Notes: generated from the sequence alone by a model not told the origin. DNA of 64,000 nt from Firmicutes bacterium HGW-Firmicutes-7 (GCA_002841375.1 PGZO01000009.1:60918-124917), one strand, 5' to 3'; shown: positions 9,679 through 18,243, counted from the stretch's first letter. A program made the numbers and translations.

Positions 9679-9850
9679 TTTTAACCTAACGAAGGAAGTC
9701 CCCCACCTCTTAGGTGGGGGTAACTTACTTCCAAAATCAGTGGGGGTTAAAGCCCCCACTGATGGGCAAGCAAAGCTTGCGTTTTGCTTATAGTAGCTTC
9801 GCTACTATTTGGGGTTACGAGCTCGTAGCGGGATGGGTCGGGCGAGTATC
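9679..9850 (+). mobile_element. Hairpin-rich intergenic element (IS605-end-like, non-coding), full copy
   Basis: About 170-nt non-coding element between two operon genes. The left end is TTTTAACCTAACGAAGGAAG and the right end GCGAGTATC. Between them are successive hairpins: CCCCCACCT/AGGTGGGGG (9700-9720), CAGTGGGGG/CCCCCACTG (about 9740-9763), GCAAGC/GCTTGC, and ATAGTAG/CTACTAT, then the palindrome ACGAGCTCGT. No ORF is present. Strings of terminal hairpins after a TTTTAAC-like target resemble IS200/IS605-derived palindrome-associated elements, a similarity recalled rather than searched. Both ends recur at 10199-10229, and the left end with its first hairpin recurs at 40993-41043. Confidence 0.6.
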
Positions 9851-9884
9851 CTTTGAATAGAATAAAACAAAAGGTGGTCAGAAC

Positions 9885-10196
9885 ATGCGTATAATAGAGC
9901 ACCCAATATTGGGTGAAAGCATTAAGGGAAAATTGATCAAATTTGAGTTTGATGGAAAAATCGTTGAAGGTTATGAAGGTGAACCCATCTCTGCAGCACT
10001 TAAAGCAGCAGGGATTATGGTTCACAGACATACGGCGAAGCAGGATAGTCCTAGGGGGATCTTCTGCGCCATAGGAAGATGTTCAGACTGTGTCATGGTG
10101 GTAGATGGTAAACCGAATATTAGAACCTGTGTAACACCTTTGACTGAAGGTATGAAAGTTCAGACCCAATACGGGGTCGTGGCAAAGACGGTTTAG
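9885..10196 (+). CDS. (2Fe-2S)-binding small subunit of an amine/amino acid dehydrogenase
   Basis: 103-residue ferredoxin-like protein of the Fer2_4 type found as the small (gamma/HcnA-like) subunit of multi-subunit dehydrogenases such as opine oxidase, hydrogen cyanide synthase and D-hydroxyproline dehydrogenase. The cluster cysteines are visible in GIFCAIGRCSDC and a fourth in NIRTC (about residues 60-86). The start follows AAGGTGG. It is separated from the upstream gene by the hairpin element 9679-9850 and is followed by the large flavoprotein subunit. Electrons probably pass through it from the FAD subunits to an unknown acceptor. Confidence 0.85.
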   Translation: MRIIEHPILGESIKGKLIKFEFDGKIVEGYEGEPISAALKAAGIMVHRHTAKQDSPRGIFCAIGRCSDCVMVVDGKPNIRTCVTPLTEGMKVQTQYGVVAKTV

Positions 10197-10198
10197 GG

Positions 10199-10229
10199 TT
10201 TAACCTAACGAATGCGGAGTGCGAGTATC
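10199..10229 (+). repeat. Ends-only copy of the hairpin element
   Basis: TTTAACCTAACGAA (10199-10212) and GCGAGTATC (10221-10229) are the same two ends as the element at 9679-9850, but only 8 nt apart instead of about 148. This looks like an internally deleted copy. It lies between the 2Fe-2S gene and the FAD subunit gene. Confidence 0.6.
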
Positions 10230-10257
10230 ATTGACTTTTGAAAGGGCAGGTGCAGTT

Positions 10258-11850
10258 ATGAAAAGATATGATGTGATTGTCGTTGGTGCAGGTCCAGCAG
10301 GTCTTACAGCATCCATTGAAGCTGCAAAAAATGGCTTAAAGGTTGTTGTTTTTGACGAAAATGCTAAGCCTGGCGGTCAATTATTTAAGCAGATTCATAA
10401 ATTTTTTGGGTCCAAAGAACATAAAGCAAAAATGAGAGGTTTCAAAATAGGTGACGAACTTTTAAAGACAGCAAGTGAAGTGGGTGTTGAGGTAGTATTA
10501 AATGCCACTGTTATTGGTATTTTCCCGGATAAAGAGGTGACGGTTAACATAGAGGATCAATTAATACACTATAAAGGAGATGCCATTATTGTTGCAACGG
10601 GTGCAACAGAGAATATGGTTACCTTTGAAGGTTGGACACTTCCAGGAGTCATTGGTGCAGGTGCTGCCCAAACGATGATGAATCTTCATAGTGTTAAGCC
10701 TGGCAATAAAGTATTGATGCTAGGTAGTGGTAACGTGGGCTTGGTGGTGAGTTATCAATTGCTTCAAGCAGGTTGTGAGGTGGTAGCGGTCATCGATGCA
10801 GCGCCAAGAATTGGTGGTTACGGTGTTCATGCTTCGAAGGTAACCAGGTGCGGGGTACCTTTTTATTTATCCCATACCATCATAAAAGCTGAAGGGGATA
10901 CTCGTGTAACAGGCGTAACTGTCGGTGAGGTGGACGGCAATTGGCAGATCATTGAGGGGACACAGAAGTATTTTGAAGCAGATACCATTTGCTTGGCAGT
11001 CGGTTTATCTCCTATGTCCCAGTTGCTGAAAATGGCAGGTTGCACCATGGAACAAGATCCTAAAAAGGGCGGGTTAGTACCTGTATGTAATCAATATGGT
11101 GAAACCTCTATTTCAGGTATTTTTGTAGCTGGAGATGTTTCGGGAATAGAAGAAGCTAGCTCGGCCATGATCGAAGGAAAAATATCGGGTATTGCAGCAG
11201 CCTATAGTCTTGGATATATAGATGAAGAAAGTCTCGTAACAAAAGCAAAAGTGCTTGAAGCATCCCTCAGGAGCCTTCGACAAGGTATGTTTGCCCCTGA
11301 AAATAGAGGTAAAATCTTAGATAAAACCGAAGAAGGCTATGATATTTCTATGAACCTTTTGAAAAGGGGTTACTTAACAGAAGAGGAAGTGGAAAGCTAT
11401 CCTGGTGTGAAAAGCAAGAAAGGTATACATCCTGTTATTGAATGCTCGCAAAATATTCCCTGTAATCCATGCCAAGATGCTTGCTCAAAAAAATGTATCC
11501 TAATTGGTGAAAAAATCACTTCCCTACCGGTGGTAGATAAAGAGGCAACCTGTACTGGCTGTGGTATGTGTGTTGCTGCGTGTTCTGGGCAATCTATTTT
11601 CTTAGTGGACGAAAGCCAAGAGGAGGGTTACACCTATATAACAATTCCTTATGAATTTTTGCCATTGCCTAAGAAAGGTGATATTGGCCTTGCGCTTAAT
11701 CGTAGTGGCAGCGAAGTTGGACAGGCGGAAGTAGTAAAAGTTAAGACTGCTAAGGCTTACGATCATACCCACCTTTTAACGATTAAAGTACCTACAGAGT
11801 TAGGGTTGAAAGTGAGATTTTTTAAGCAGCTTCAGGAGGTGTTAGTGTGA
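10258..11850 (+). CDS. FAD-dependent dehydrogenase large subunit with C-terminal ferredoxin-type cysteines
   Basis: 530-residue flavoprotein, the alpha-type subunit of the amine/amino acid dehydrogenase. I chose ATG 10258, with AAAGGGCAGGTG upstream, over the in-frame GTG at 10219, because the latter lies inside the repeat copy 10199-10229. The N-terminus has the FAD fold YDVIVVGAGPAGLTASIEAAK, and a second dinucleotide-binding motif MLGSGNVGLVVSYQL occurs at about residue 156. FVAGDVSG is the typical FAD-closing motif. The C-terminus holds a cysteine-rich ferredoxin-like section (IPCNPCQDACSKKC and CTGCGMCVAAC, about 400-450). HcnB-type homologues usually end in a BFD-like domain; here that domain is the next gene. 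It overlaps that gene by 4 nt. Confidence 0.85.
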   Translation: MKRYDVIVVGAGPAGLTASIEAAKNGLKVVVFDENAKPGGQLFKQIHKFFGSKEHKAKMRGFKIGDELLKTASEVGVEVVLNATVIGIFPDKEVTVNIEDQLIHYKGDAIIVATGATENMVTFEGWTLPGVIGAGAAQTMMNLHSVKPGNKVLMLGSGNVGLVVSYQLLQAGCEVVAVIDAAPRIGGYGVHASKVTRCGVPFYLSHTIIKAEGDTRVTGVTVGEVDGNWQIIEGTQKYFEADTICLAVGLSPMSQLLKMAGCTMEQDPKKGGLVPVCNQYGETSISGIFVAGDVSGIEEASSAMIEGKISGIAAAYSLGYIDEESLVTKAKVLEASLRSLRQGMFAPENRGKILDKTEEGYDISMNLLKRGYLTEEEVESYPGVKSKKGIHPVIECSQNIPCNPCQDACSKKCILIGEKITSLPVVDKEATCTGCGMCVAACSGQSIFLVDESQEEGYTYITIPYEFLPLPKKGDIGLALNRSGSEVGQAEVVKVKTAKAYDHTHLLTIKVPTELGLKVRFFKQLQEVLV

Positions 11851-12176
11851 GTAAAATAAGGGATCGCTCTATAGATATTGGGACTTATTGTCCTCAACCA
11901 GATGATCAGCTGATCATCTGTCGCTGTGAAGAAATCACCAAGGGTGAGATACGTCAGGCAATCTATGATGGCATGCATACTTTAACAGAGCTAAGAAGAT
12001 TTTTGCGAACGGGTATGGGGCCATGCCAAGGTCAGAGTTGCAGCAAGATTATTCAAGGTATTTTAGCGAGAGAATTAAAAATATCGCACTTAGAGTTAGA
12101 ACCAGCAATGTCAAGAGCTCCTATGAGACCTATCGAGATGAGCGTCTTAGGCAATGAAGTTAAGGGAGGAGAATAA
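11847..12176 (+). CDS. BFD-like (2Fe-2S)-binding protein
   Basis: 109-residue stand-alone BFD-like [2Fe-2S] protein. GTG start at 11847 overlaps the preceding stop (GTGA) with CAGGAGG upstream, indicating translational coupling. The four cluster cysteines lie in IICRCEEIT and GMGPCQGQSCSK, the Fer2_BFD pattern. In HcnB/OoxA-type subunits this domain is fused to the C-terminus of the FAD protein; here it is a separate gene directly behind it, so it very likely docks onto that subunit to carry electrons. Confidence 0.85.
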   Translation: MSKIRDRSIDIGTYCPQPDDQLIICRCEEITKGEIRQAIYDGMHTLTELRRFLRTGMGPCQGQSCSKIIQGILARELKISHLELEPAMSRAPMRPIEMSVLGNEVKGGE

Positions 12177-12177
12177 T

Positions 12178-13305
12178 ATGGCAGATCAAGCGGATGTAGT
12201 CATCATTGGCAGTGGCGTAATAGGAAATGCAACAGCCTATTATTTGGCAAAAAAAGGTCTTTCGGTTATTGTTATTGAGAAAGCTTCAGATATAGGAAAT
12301 GGCGGTTCCTCTAGAAATGGCGGTGGGGTACGACAATCTGGGCGCCACCCTAAGGAACTCCCTTTAGCGATCTATGGCGCGCAACATCTATGGCCGACGC
12401 TTTCAGAAGAGCTAGGTGTTGATGTAGAGTATTACCAAGAGGGGAATCTGAGACTTGGTAAAACAAAAGAGCACTTGGCAGTGCTTGCTGACATCGTGGA
12501 AAAGGGAAAGGCTGGAGGTTTAGAGTTGGATATGGTTACGGGGGATCAGGCAAGGGAAATTTGTCCACATTTATCGGATGAAGTAATTGGTGCTAGTTGG
12601 TGCCCTACAGATGGACATGCAAACCCTTTGATGACCACCCTAGCATATTATAAAAAAGCTAGACAATTAGGGGTTCGTTTCATTACAGGTGAAGGAGTAA
12701 TAGCCATTAAGAAAGTCCGCGGTAAGGCTAGGGAAGTCGTAACAGCGAACAACAGTTATGTAGGTGATACGATTATTTTAGCAGCAGGGTTTGCAAGTAG
12801 AAAGATTGCGGCTTCAATAGGTATTGATATTCCTATGATTGAACTTGTTATGGAAGTACTTGTAACAGAGGAACAACCCAAAATGTTCTATCAAATGTTG
12901 GGAACAGCAGCAGCGGATTTTTATGGTCATCAAAGCACTCACGGTTCCTTTGTTTTTGGAGGTTCTTCAGGTCATGAAGCGTATCACCGTGGAGATGATA
13001 TAACAGCAACAACAAGTATGACAGCACCTTGTATCTGTCGTGGAATCATGAAGTATTTTCCACAACTTGCAGATGCGAAAATTGTTAGAACCTGGGCAGG
13101 TGCCATTGATGATTGCGTAGATCATATTCCAGTTATAAGCCATGTTGAAGAAGTGCCGGGGCTTATTCTAGCTTGTGGATTTTCTGGTCATGGATTTGGA
13201 ATAGCGCCAACCGTTGGGTTACTAATATCAGAAATGGCAGCAGGAGAAGAGACAACACTAGATGTGAGTGGTTTTAGGTACGATCGGTTTAAAGCAAAAA
13301 TATAG
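12178..13305 (+). CDS. FAD-dependent amine/amino acid dehydrogenase catalytic subunit (DadA/DAO family)
   Basis: 375-residue flavoprotein of the D-amino acid oxidase (DAO) family, probably the substrate-oxidising beta subunit. ATG 12178 follows GGGAGGAG; an upstream in-frame ATG at 12154 would overlap the previous gene and lacks such spacing. The N-terminal FAD-binding fold is ADVVIIGSGVIGNATAYYLAKKG, followed by SSRNGGGVRQSGRHP. The C-terminal CGFSGHGFGIAP is typical of glycine/sarcosine-oxidase-like members. Expected reaction: amine or amino acid to imine, with electrons passed to the iron-sulfur partners. The substrate is not determined. Confidence 0.85.
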   Translation: MADQADVVIIGSGVIGNATAYYLAKKGLSVIVIEKASDIGNGGSSRNGGGVRQSGRHPKELPLAIYGAQHLWPTLSEELGVDVEYYQEGNLRLGKTKEHLAVLADIVEKGKAGGLELDMVTGDQAREICPHLSDEVIGASWCPTDGHANPLMTTLAYYKKARQLGVRFITGEGVIAIKKVRGKAREVVTANNSYVGDTIILAAGFASRKIAASIGIDIPMIELVMEVLVTEEQPKMFYQMLGTAAADFYGHQSTHGSFVFGGSSGHEAYHRGDDITATTSMTAPCICRGIMKYFPQLADAKIVRTWAGAIDDCVDHIPVISHVEEVPGLILACGFSGHGFGIAPTVGLLISEMAAGEETTLDVSGFRYDRFKAKI

Positions 13306-13321
13306 GTTGAGGTGAATCACT

Positions 13322-13723
13322 ATGGAATTATCAAGAGTTAATTATACATATGGATCAAAGATTGAAGCGATAACTGGTTTTTCAAGAATGGTTAAAGTAG
13401 GTCCATTTGTTTATCTAGCAGGAACAACTTCGATACAACCAGATGGTACAGTTTATGGTATTGACAACCCATATGAACAGGCACGTTATATTTTAGAAAA
13501 GTTGATGTTACTTTTACAGGATGCCGGTTCAAAAAAGGAAGAGGTTATTCGAGTAAAAGTATTTACAACAAATATGGCCTATGCCCCTGAAATAGCTAAA
13601 GCTTTTTCTGAATTACTTTACGACGTAAAACCAATATTGACTATGATAGGTATTCAGATGCTCAATCGCCCGACACAATTAGTGGAAATTGAGTTAGATG
13701 CTATGATAGGTTCTTGCATATAA
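13322..13723 (+). CDS. RidA family enamine/imine deaminase
   Basis: 133-residue RidA/YjgF/UK114 protein. The family hydrolyses reactive enamines or imines to ketones and ammonia. The family pattern is seen in VGPFVYLAGTTSIQPDGT, ARYILEKLMLLLQDAGS and the C-terminal LVEIELDAMI. It is preceded by TTGAGGTGA and lies 16 nt after the DAO-family subunit. The placement supports the idea that the operon produces an imine intermediate that this protein hydrolyses. Confidence 0.88.
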   Translation: MELSRVNYTYGSKIEAITGFSRMVKVGPFVYLAGTTSIQPDGTVYGIDNPYEQARYILEKLMLLLQDAGSKKEEVIRVKVFTTNMAYAPEIAKAFSELLYDVKPILTMIGIQMLNRPTQLVEIELDAMIGSCI

Positions 13724-13763
13724 GGAGATATTGAAAATATAGGTACTTAGTAGAGGTGATTTG

Positions 13764-14612
13764 ATGGACTTTGATGCAAAAAACGGAAGCTTTTCGCCAA
13801 AACAGCCCTATTTTGTTTTAGCGTCTACACGTTATTACAAGGCTGAAGTGATGCGGTATGGCATTTCTCATTTTTATAGTTTCTATAATGAGGGTAAATT
13901 GGATACCACTATTAGTGCTGTTCCTGATGGCTGTGTGGATATTCTTTTTTGCTGCGATAATGAAGCGCCATATGCTTCAGTGTGTGGTACTGTACTTAAA
14001 CCCAAATTGGTCAACTTTGAAAAGAATAAATACTATTTTGGTGTAAGGTTTCTTCCAGGACATATGCTCAAATTTAAAAATGCAAAGATGTCTGATTTAA
14101 TAGAACAGGAAGTCTCTTTAAGTGAACTACTAGATGATCAAGAATTATTTGAATGCATTACCTCGAGTCATGATTTTAAATATCAAATGCAATTTTTTAT
14201 GGACAAATATTTGCGCAATATTGAAATGTATCAAACTGAAAATACATTTGAGGGCATGAGGGAATTCCTTGTAAAAAAAGTAATTGAAAGTAAAGGTCAA
14301 ATAAAAGTTAGCGATCTTGCCATGGCTTCTGGATATTCAGAAAGATATGTCGGTAAAATGTTCAACGATGAGTTTGGGTTAGCCCCAAAGGTGTTTTGCA
14401 AACTCATAAGGTTTCAGCATTTACTATATAATATGAATGAAATTGACAAAGAAGACAATGGTCTCAATCTTATTGAGCTTGCAACAGAACTCGGCTACTA
14501 TGACCAATCACATATGATTAAAGATTTTAATGAACTATCCAATATCACACCGACAAAGTACTTGCATTTACTCAAAAAGACAGAATACAAGAAGAGAATT
14601 ATATTAGTTTAG
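13764..14612 (+). CDS. AraC family transcriptional regulator with DUF6597-like N-terminal domain
   Basis: 282-residue regulator directly behind the amine operon (40 nt gap), so probably its local regulator. ATG 13764 with GAGGTG five nt upstream is preferred to TTG 13761. The N-terminal part has a PDGCVDILF...FGVRFLPGHM pattern that I associate with the DUF6597 domain of AraC proteins. The C-terminal about 100 residues form the double helix-turn-helix (IKVSDLAMASGYSERYVGKMF, then LIELATELGYYDQSHMIKDFNELSNITPTKY). The target site is not proven; the palindrome at 6928-6969 is a candidate. Confidence 0.88.
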   Translation: MDFDAKNGSFSPKQPYFVLASTRYYKAEVMRYGISHFYSFYNEGKLDTTISAVPDGCVDILFCCDNEAPYASVCGTVLKPKLVNFEKNKYYFGVRFLPGHMLKFKNAKMSDLIEQEVSLSELLDDQELFECITSSHDFKYQMQFFMDKYLRNIEMYQTENTFEGMREFLVKKVIESKGQIKVSDLAMASGYSERYVGKMFNDEFGLAPKVFCKLIRFQHLLYNMNEIDKEDNGLNLIELATELGYYDQSHMIKDFNELSNITPTKYLHLLKKTEYKKRIILV

Positions 14613-14696
14613 AACATCGCATATAGACATTCTTATTTAAATATTCACAGGAAGTTGAATATAGATGAACGTACTACATTAATATGGGTTAATAAG

Positions 14697-14729
14697 AAAG
14701 GGGGTAATCACAAAAGTGAAACCCCTTTT
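14697..14729. terminator. Bidirectional terminator between convergent genes
   Basis: AAAGGGG...CCCCTTTT arms with an inner TCAC/GTGA pairing, followed by T-rich sequence on the plus strand and TTTCTT on the minus strand. It lies between the AraC gene and the convergent SLH gene. Confidence 0.65.
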
Positions 14730-14740
14730 AATTAATGCTT

Positions 14741-17566
14741 TTATTTTTCAGCCTCATCAATCATGTCTTGCATATGGCCTGGTAACCATTTTACATCGTG
14801 TGCCGAAGCTTGAGCCTCTGCATCTAATAGCGCTTTTATATTAGAAAGATTGAATTCAGTTACACCTACTAATCCTGCATTACCAAAAACCTCTAATCCT
14901 AACCCTGAATTGCTTAGACCTACACCATTTGCAGCATCATTTATGGCTTTAACTGCCTCCATATCCGAGTCCTGACCATCCTTAATATCAACGGACCGTT
15001 GATCAAACGCACCCTCAAAAGGTTCAAGCATATTAATATTAGCATAATTATTACTGCGTTCACCTATATAAATAAGTCCTGCGCCATAAATCCTGCCAAA
15101 GGTGAGTTGGGTACCAGAGGTTCTGATAATACTTGAATTCATTGCATAGTTATTGATTAATTTTGCATAATCATTGTAATCTGAACCATATCTACCAATC
15201 AATCCACCTACAGCCTCATTGCCTTCAACAGTTCCTGTTGCGTAACTATCTCTTATATGATACGCTCCATAACCAGCTAAACCGCCTACTGCTTGTGTAC
15301 CACTTGCATTACCTGTTGCATAGCTATTGATTACTGTCCCATGAGTAAAACCTACTAAACCTCCTATTTCTTCTGTGCCACTTGCATTACCTGTTGCATA
15401 AGAATTGATTATGTCACTACCATTATTATAACCTGTTAAACCTCCTACATACTTTATACCAACAGCATCCCCTGTTGCGTAGCAGTCCGTAATGACAGCA
15501 TCAAAATCTCCGGTATTTTCTCCAACTAAACTACCAACACGTTCTTTGCCTTTGGCACTTCCTGTTGCATAAGAATTCATAATGTCCATATAATTTAAAC
15601 CGACTAGACTCCCTACACTCTTTGCACCAATACTAAGATCTGCATCTATTCCTTCCACATCTACTTCTGAGTAGCAATCTGTGATCGTGCCAGCATTAAG
15701 CCCCACAAATCCACCAATAGCTTCTCCTTCTCCTGGCATTGAAAGCACGCTCCCAGCAGTACTGCTTCCGGTTATACTACCAAACATATTAACGCCAACT
15801 AAACCACCTACAACGGATACACCTACAATATTGATTGTAGCCTTACAGTTTATAATTTCACCTTGATTCATTGCTACAAGACCACCTACAATATTATTCT
15901 CTGTTTGAATATCAGCCTCTAAAGTCACGTTTTTCACAATACCCTGATTGTATCCAAATAAACCACCTAGAACTGAATCAGGGTTATTAATGGTTAGATT
16001 GGTAATCTTATATGTATTACCATCATATATTCCTATAAATGCATCCGCATCTATGTCGGAAATAGCAAATTCATCAAAAAAACGCACTTCACCGATTATG
16101 GGCTCCCAGCCAACACCCTCGCTATATGCACTTAAATCAATATCGGCGATCTGATAATACTTGCCCGCTAGATCATTGCGAACATTGTATAAATCCTCGG
16201 CCGTTGCTACCCCTATATAGCCTTCAGGAATAGACGGTTTCCTTGAACCTGAGTGCCTGCTTGGTTTTTTAGGTGACCACACTGTGCCATCAATGGTAAT
16301 ATCCATCTTGTTACTGACGCTGATTTCTTTTGGCATTTGTTGAATGTTTGAACCATTCATATTGACCTTTACCTTTTGGATGATCCCTTCTCCATTAACA
16401 TTAGCAACCCCATTAAGTAACAAGTCAATGACTTTAGTTCCTTTTCTTAATTCAATATTTGATCCTCGGCTTTCACTTAGGATATTTAAACCTGTAATTG
16501 AACCTCTTTCCAATACTAAATGGGTGTTATTGTTATGTATATTCACATGATTAAAATCGCCTAAAATAGAAACTTGACCTGTCAATAATGTTCTAATAGC
16601 AACATTGCTAAAGCTAACGCCATTTGCATTGTTCTCAAGAATGGCAGCAGATAGTAATGTTGTATGATTGATTCTTGTTGAGCCCGTTGTAACAACTCTA
16701 ACCCTTCCAATACGCTTATTAATCACTGTATTTTCTAAGGATGTGTTGTTAACCTTAATACTTTCTTCTCCACCACCAGCAATAAACACTGTACCTTCAA
16801 CGGATACACCATCTAAAGTTATGTCACCTTGACCAATACCTTCAGTAAGATATAAATCACCTTTCACCTTCATATCCTTAAGAATGATATCAGAAGTATT
16901 AACAATCAAGTTGCCTACTTGATCCGTCGTATAAGTGCCTACTTTATTGAAAACTTCTCCAGAGGCATTGTCTAGTATTTTAATGGCTTCTGAACGCTTA
17001 ATGTGATTTAAGGGTTTAAAAGAGCCGTCTGGATAACCGTTAATATATCCTTTATCTTTCATGACCCTCGCTGAAGCAAGGGCCCAATCACTTATATCCT
17101 TAGCATCGCTAAACTCAGTAGCCAGATTTGAGACTTCATTACTCAGCTCAAATACTGTAGCGATGATTGTCGCAGCTTCTTGACGCGTTATATACGCTTC
17201 AGGTTTTAAGGTTTTATCGGGGTAACCACTCACATAACCTGCTGCAATCGACTTTGCTATTTCACCATAATACCATTTATGAGTAGGCACATCTGTAAAT
17301 TCAATACTGCTTTCCTCACTAAAACCAAAAACACGATTGACGATCGTAAAGAACTCAACCCTTGTAATATTATGATCTGCACCAAAAGTATCGTCAGGAT
17401 AACCTGTTACCAATCCTTTCTCTAGCCATTTTTCAATTTCCGATTCTGCCCAATGTCCTGTAATATCGGATGCTGCAAAGGTTGTTACAGAAACCGTAGA
17501 CATTAATATTGAAAAAACCGTGAGTACTGCCATAATGTTTTTAATGTTCTTCAACTTGTTAATCAT
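14741..17566 (-). CDS. SLH-domain surface protein with beta-helix and GLUG repeats
   Basis: 941-residue exported protein. The start at 17566 (AGGAGG five nt upstream) is preferred over the in-frame ATG at 17608. Signal peptide about 1-32 (ending TTFAAS). Three N-terminal SLH repeats (about 33-200; GHWAESEIEKW, GYPDKTLKPEAYITRQEA, GYPDGSFKPLNHIKRSEA). A region of short repeating beta-strands follows (about 205-430) that looks like a right-handed beta-helix, then a basic linker (KKPSRHSGSRKPS). A long GLUG-repeat array (about 500-800) has recurring GGLVG and NSYATGNASG units. It is a likely cell-wall-anchored adhesin. It shares GLUG and SLH with the protein at 2741-6721, but the SLH block is at the opposite end. 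Confidence 0.85.
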   Translation of the reverse strand: MINKLKNIKNIMAVLTVFSILMSTVSVTTFAASDITGHWAESEIEKWLEKGLVTGYPDDTFGADHNITRVEFFTIVNRVFGFSEESSIEFTDVPTHKWYYGEIAKSIAAGYVSGYPDKTLKPEAYITRQEAATIIATVFELSNEVSNLATEFSDAKDISDWALASARVMKDKGYINGYPDGSFKPLNHIKRSEAIKILDNASGEVFNKVGTYTTDQVGNLIVNTSDIILKDMKVKGDLYLTEGIGQGDITLDGVSVEGTVFIAGGGEESIKVNNTSLENTVINKRIGRVRVVTTGSTRINHTTLLSAAILENNANGVSFSNVAIRTLLTGQVSILGDFNHVNIHNNNTHLVLERGSITGLNILSESRGSNIELRKGTKVIDLLLNGVANVNGEGIIQKVKVNMNGSNIQQMPKEISVSNKMDITIDGTVWSPKKPSRHSGSRKPSIPEGYIGVATAEDLYNVRNDLAGKYYQIADIDLSAYSEGVGWEPIIGEVRFFDEFAISDIDADAFIGIYDGNTYKITNLTINNPDSVLGGLFGYNQGIVKNVTLEADIQTENNIVGGLVAMNQGEIINCKATINIVGVSVVGGLVGVNMFGSITGSSTAGSVLSMPGEGEAIGGFVGLNAGTITDCYSEVDVEGIDADLSIGAKSVGSLVGLNYMDIMNSYATGSAKGKERVGSLVGENTGDFDAVITDCYATGDAVGIKYVGGLTGYNNGSDIINSYATGNASGTEEIGGLVGFTHGTVINSYATGNASGTQAVGGLAGYGAYHIRDSYATGTVEGNEAVGGLIGRYGSDYNDYAKLINNYAMNSSIIRTSGTQLTFGRIYGAGLIYIGERSNNYANINMLEPFEGAFDQRSVDIKDGQDSDMEAVKAINDAANGVGLSNSGLGLEVFGNAGLVGVTEFNLSNIKALLDAEAQASAHDVKWLPGHMQDMIDEAEK

Positions 17567-17711
17567 AAGTCCTCCTAGAATGTCTATTATTCTCTTTTTT
17601 TGCAACACTAAAGGAATATGCTTGTGTGATCACGCAAGCATATTGTCATGCAAAACAAAGAGTTCTGTATATAATTATAACATTCAATGAGAATAAGGCG
17701 TCTAATTCCAC

Positions 17712-17745
17712 CTAAAGAATCGTTAAAGTTTTCTTTAGGTGATAA
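17712..17745 (+). promoter_or_regulatory. 34-nt partly palindromic motif, copy 2
   Basis: CTAAAGAAT-CG-TTAAAGTTTT-CTTTAGGTGATAA; 31 of 34 positions match the motif at 1948-1981 (opposite strand). The inverted arms extend to 11 bp here, CACCTAAAGAA (17709-17719) and TTCTTTAGGTG (17731-17741). It lies 145 nt upstream of the minus-strand SLH gene. Confidence 0.5.
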
Positions 17746-17932
17746 CGGGATTAGGGCCAGTAAGGATTTGATAAGTATATTAAGTTTTCTGCTTATACAT
17801 GTACGGTATCACGAGGTGTATTTATATAATTATCATATACTTTTTTTAGAGACTTATTAAATAGGATATTCAACCTGTAAGGACTTATAAAGTTTTGATT
17901 AATATCTTAACTATAACAAGAAGAAGTTGACA

Positions 17933-17994
17933 TTGTTAAGGCAATCATATATCATACATTGTATGCAATATATGATATATGATTGCCTTAACAA
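17933..17994. repeat. 62-bp near-perfect palindrome
   Basis: The outer arms TTGTTAAGGCAATCATATAT-CATA are exactly complementary over 24 bp; the inner 7-bp arms differ at two positions. There is no loop and no T-run, so it is not an ordinary terminator. A TTGACA at 17928-17933 touches its left edge. Confidence 0.7.
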
Positions 17995-18162
17995 GAAAGG
18001 ACTTTATTATATTTGGAAAAACTATGAGTAATTTAACAGGCGATCAAATAAGAAAAGAAATGGTTTTAAATCAAAACAAGTAATAGCAAGCAGGTAAATT
18101 TTGGGATTTATATGTTTAAACATATCCAAAGTATAAAATTAAAACATGAAGGTAATTGCAAG

Positions 18163-18243
18163 ATGGAATTTAATATTCCTCAAAAGACTAAGGCATGTAT
18201 ATTAATGATACTAGGAAAATTCGAGATACAATTAGTTGATGTT
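18163..18243 (+). pseudogene. Remnant of a zinc alcohol dehydrogenase N-terminus
   Basis: An ATG with GAAGG upstream opens MEFNIPQKTKACIL and GKFEIQLVDV, which align with the start of the intact dehydrogenase at 22094 (MYNIPKTAKACVL...YEIKDNVEV). After about 27 codons the similarity stops and the frame ends at 18303. It appears to be the 5' stump of a deleted paralogue just upstream of uxuA. Confidence 0.5.

Noticed and set aside
10219..10257. Earlier GTG start for the FAD subunit
   Set aside because: It lies inside the repeat copy and lacks a ribosome site, whereas ATG 10258 has one and begins right at the FAD fold.
18024..18083. Short frame MSNLTGDQIRKEMVL ending after 19 codons, possibly the start of a transporter gene
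   Set aside because: Too short to assign a family and no continuation is visible in any frame.
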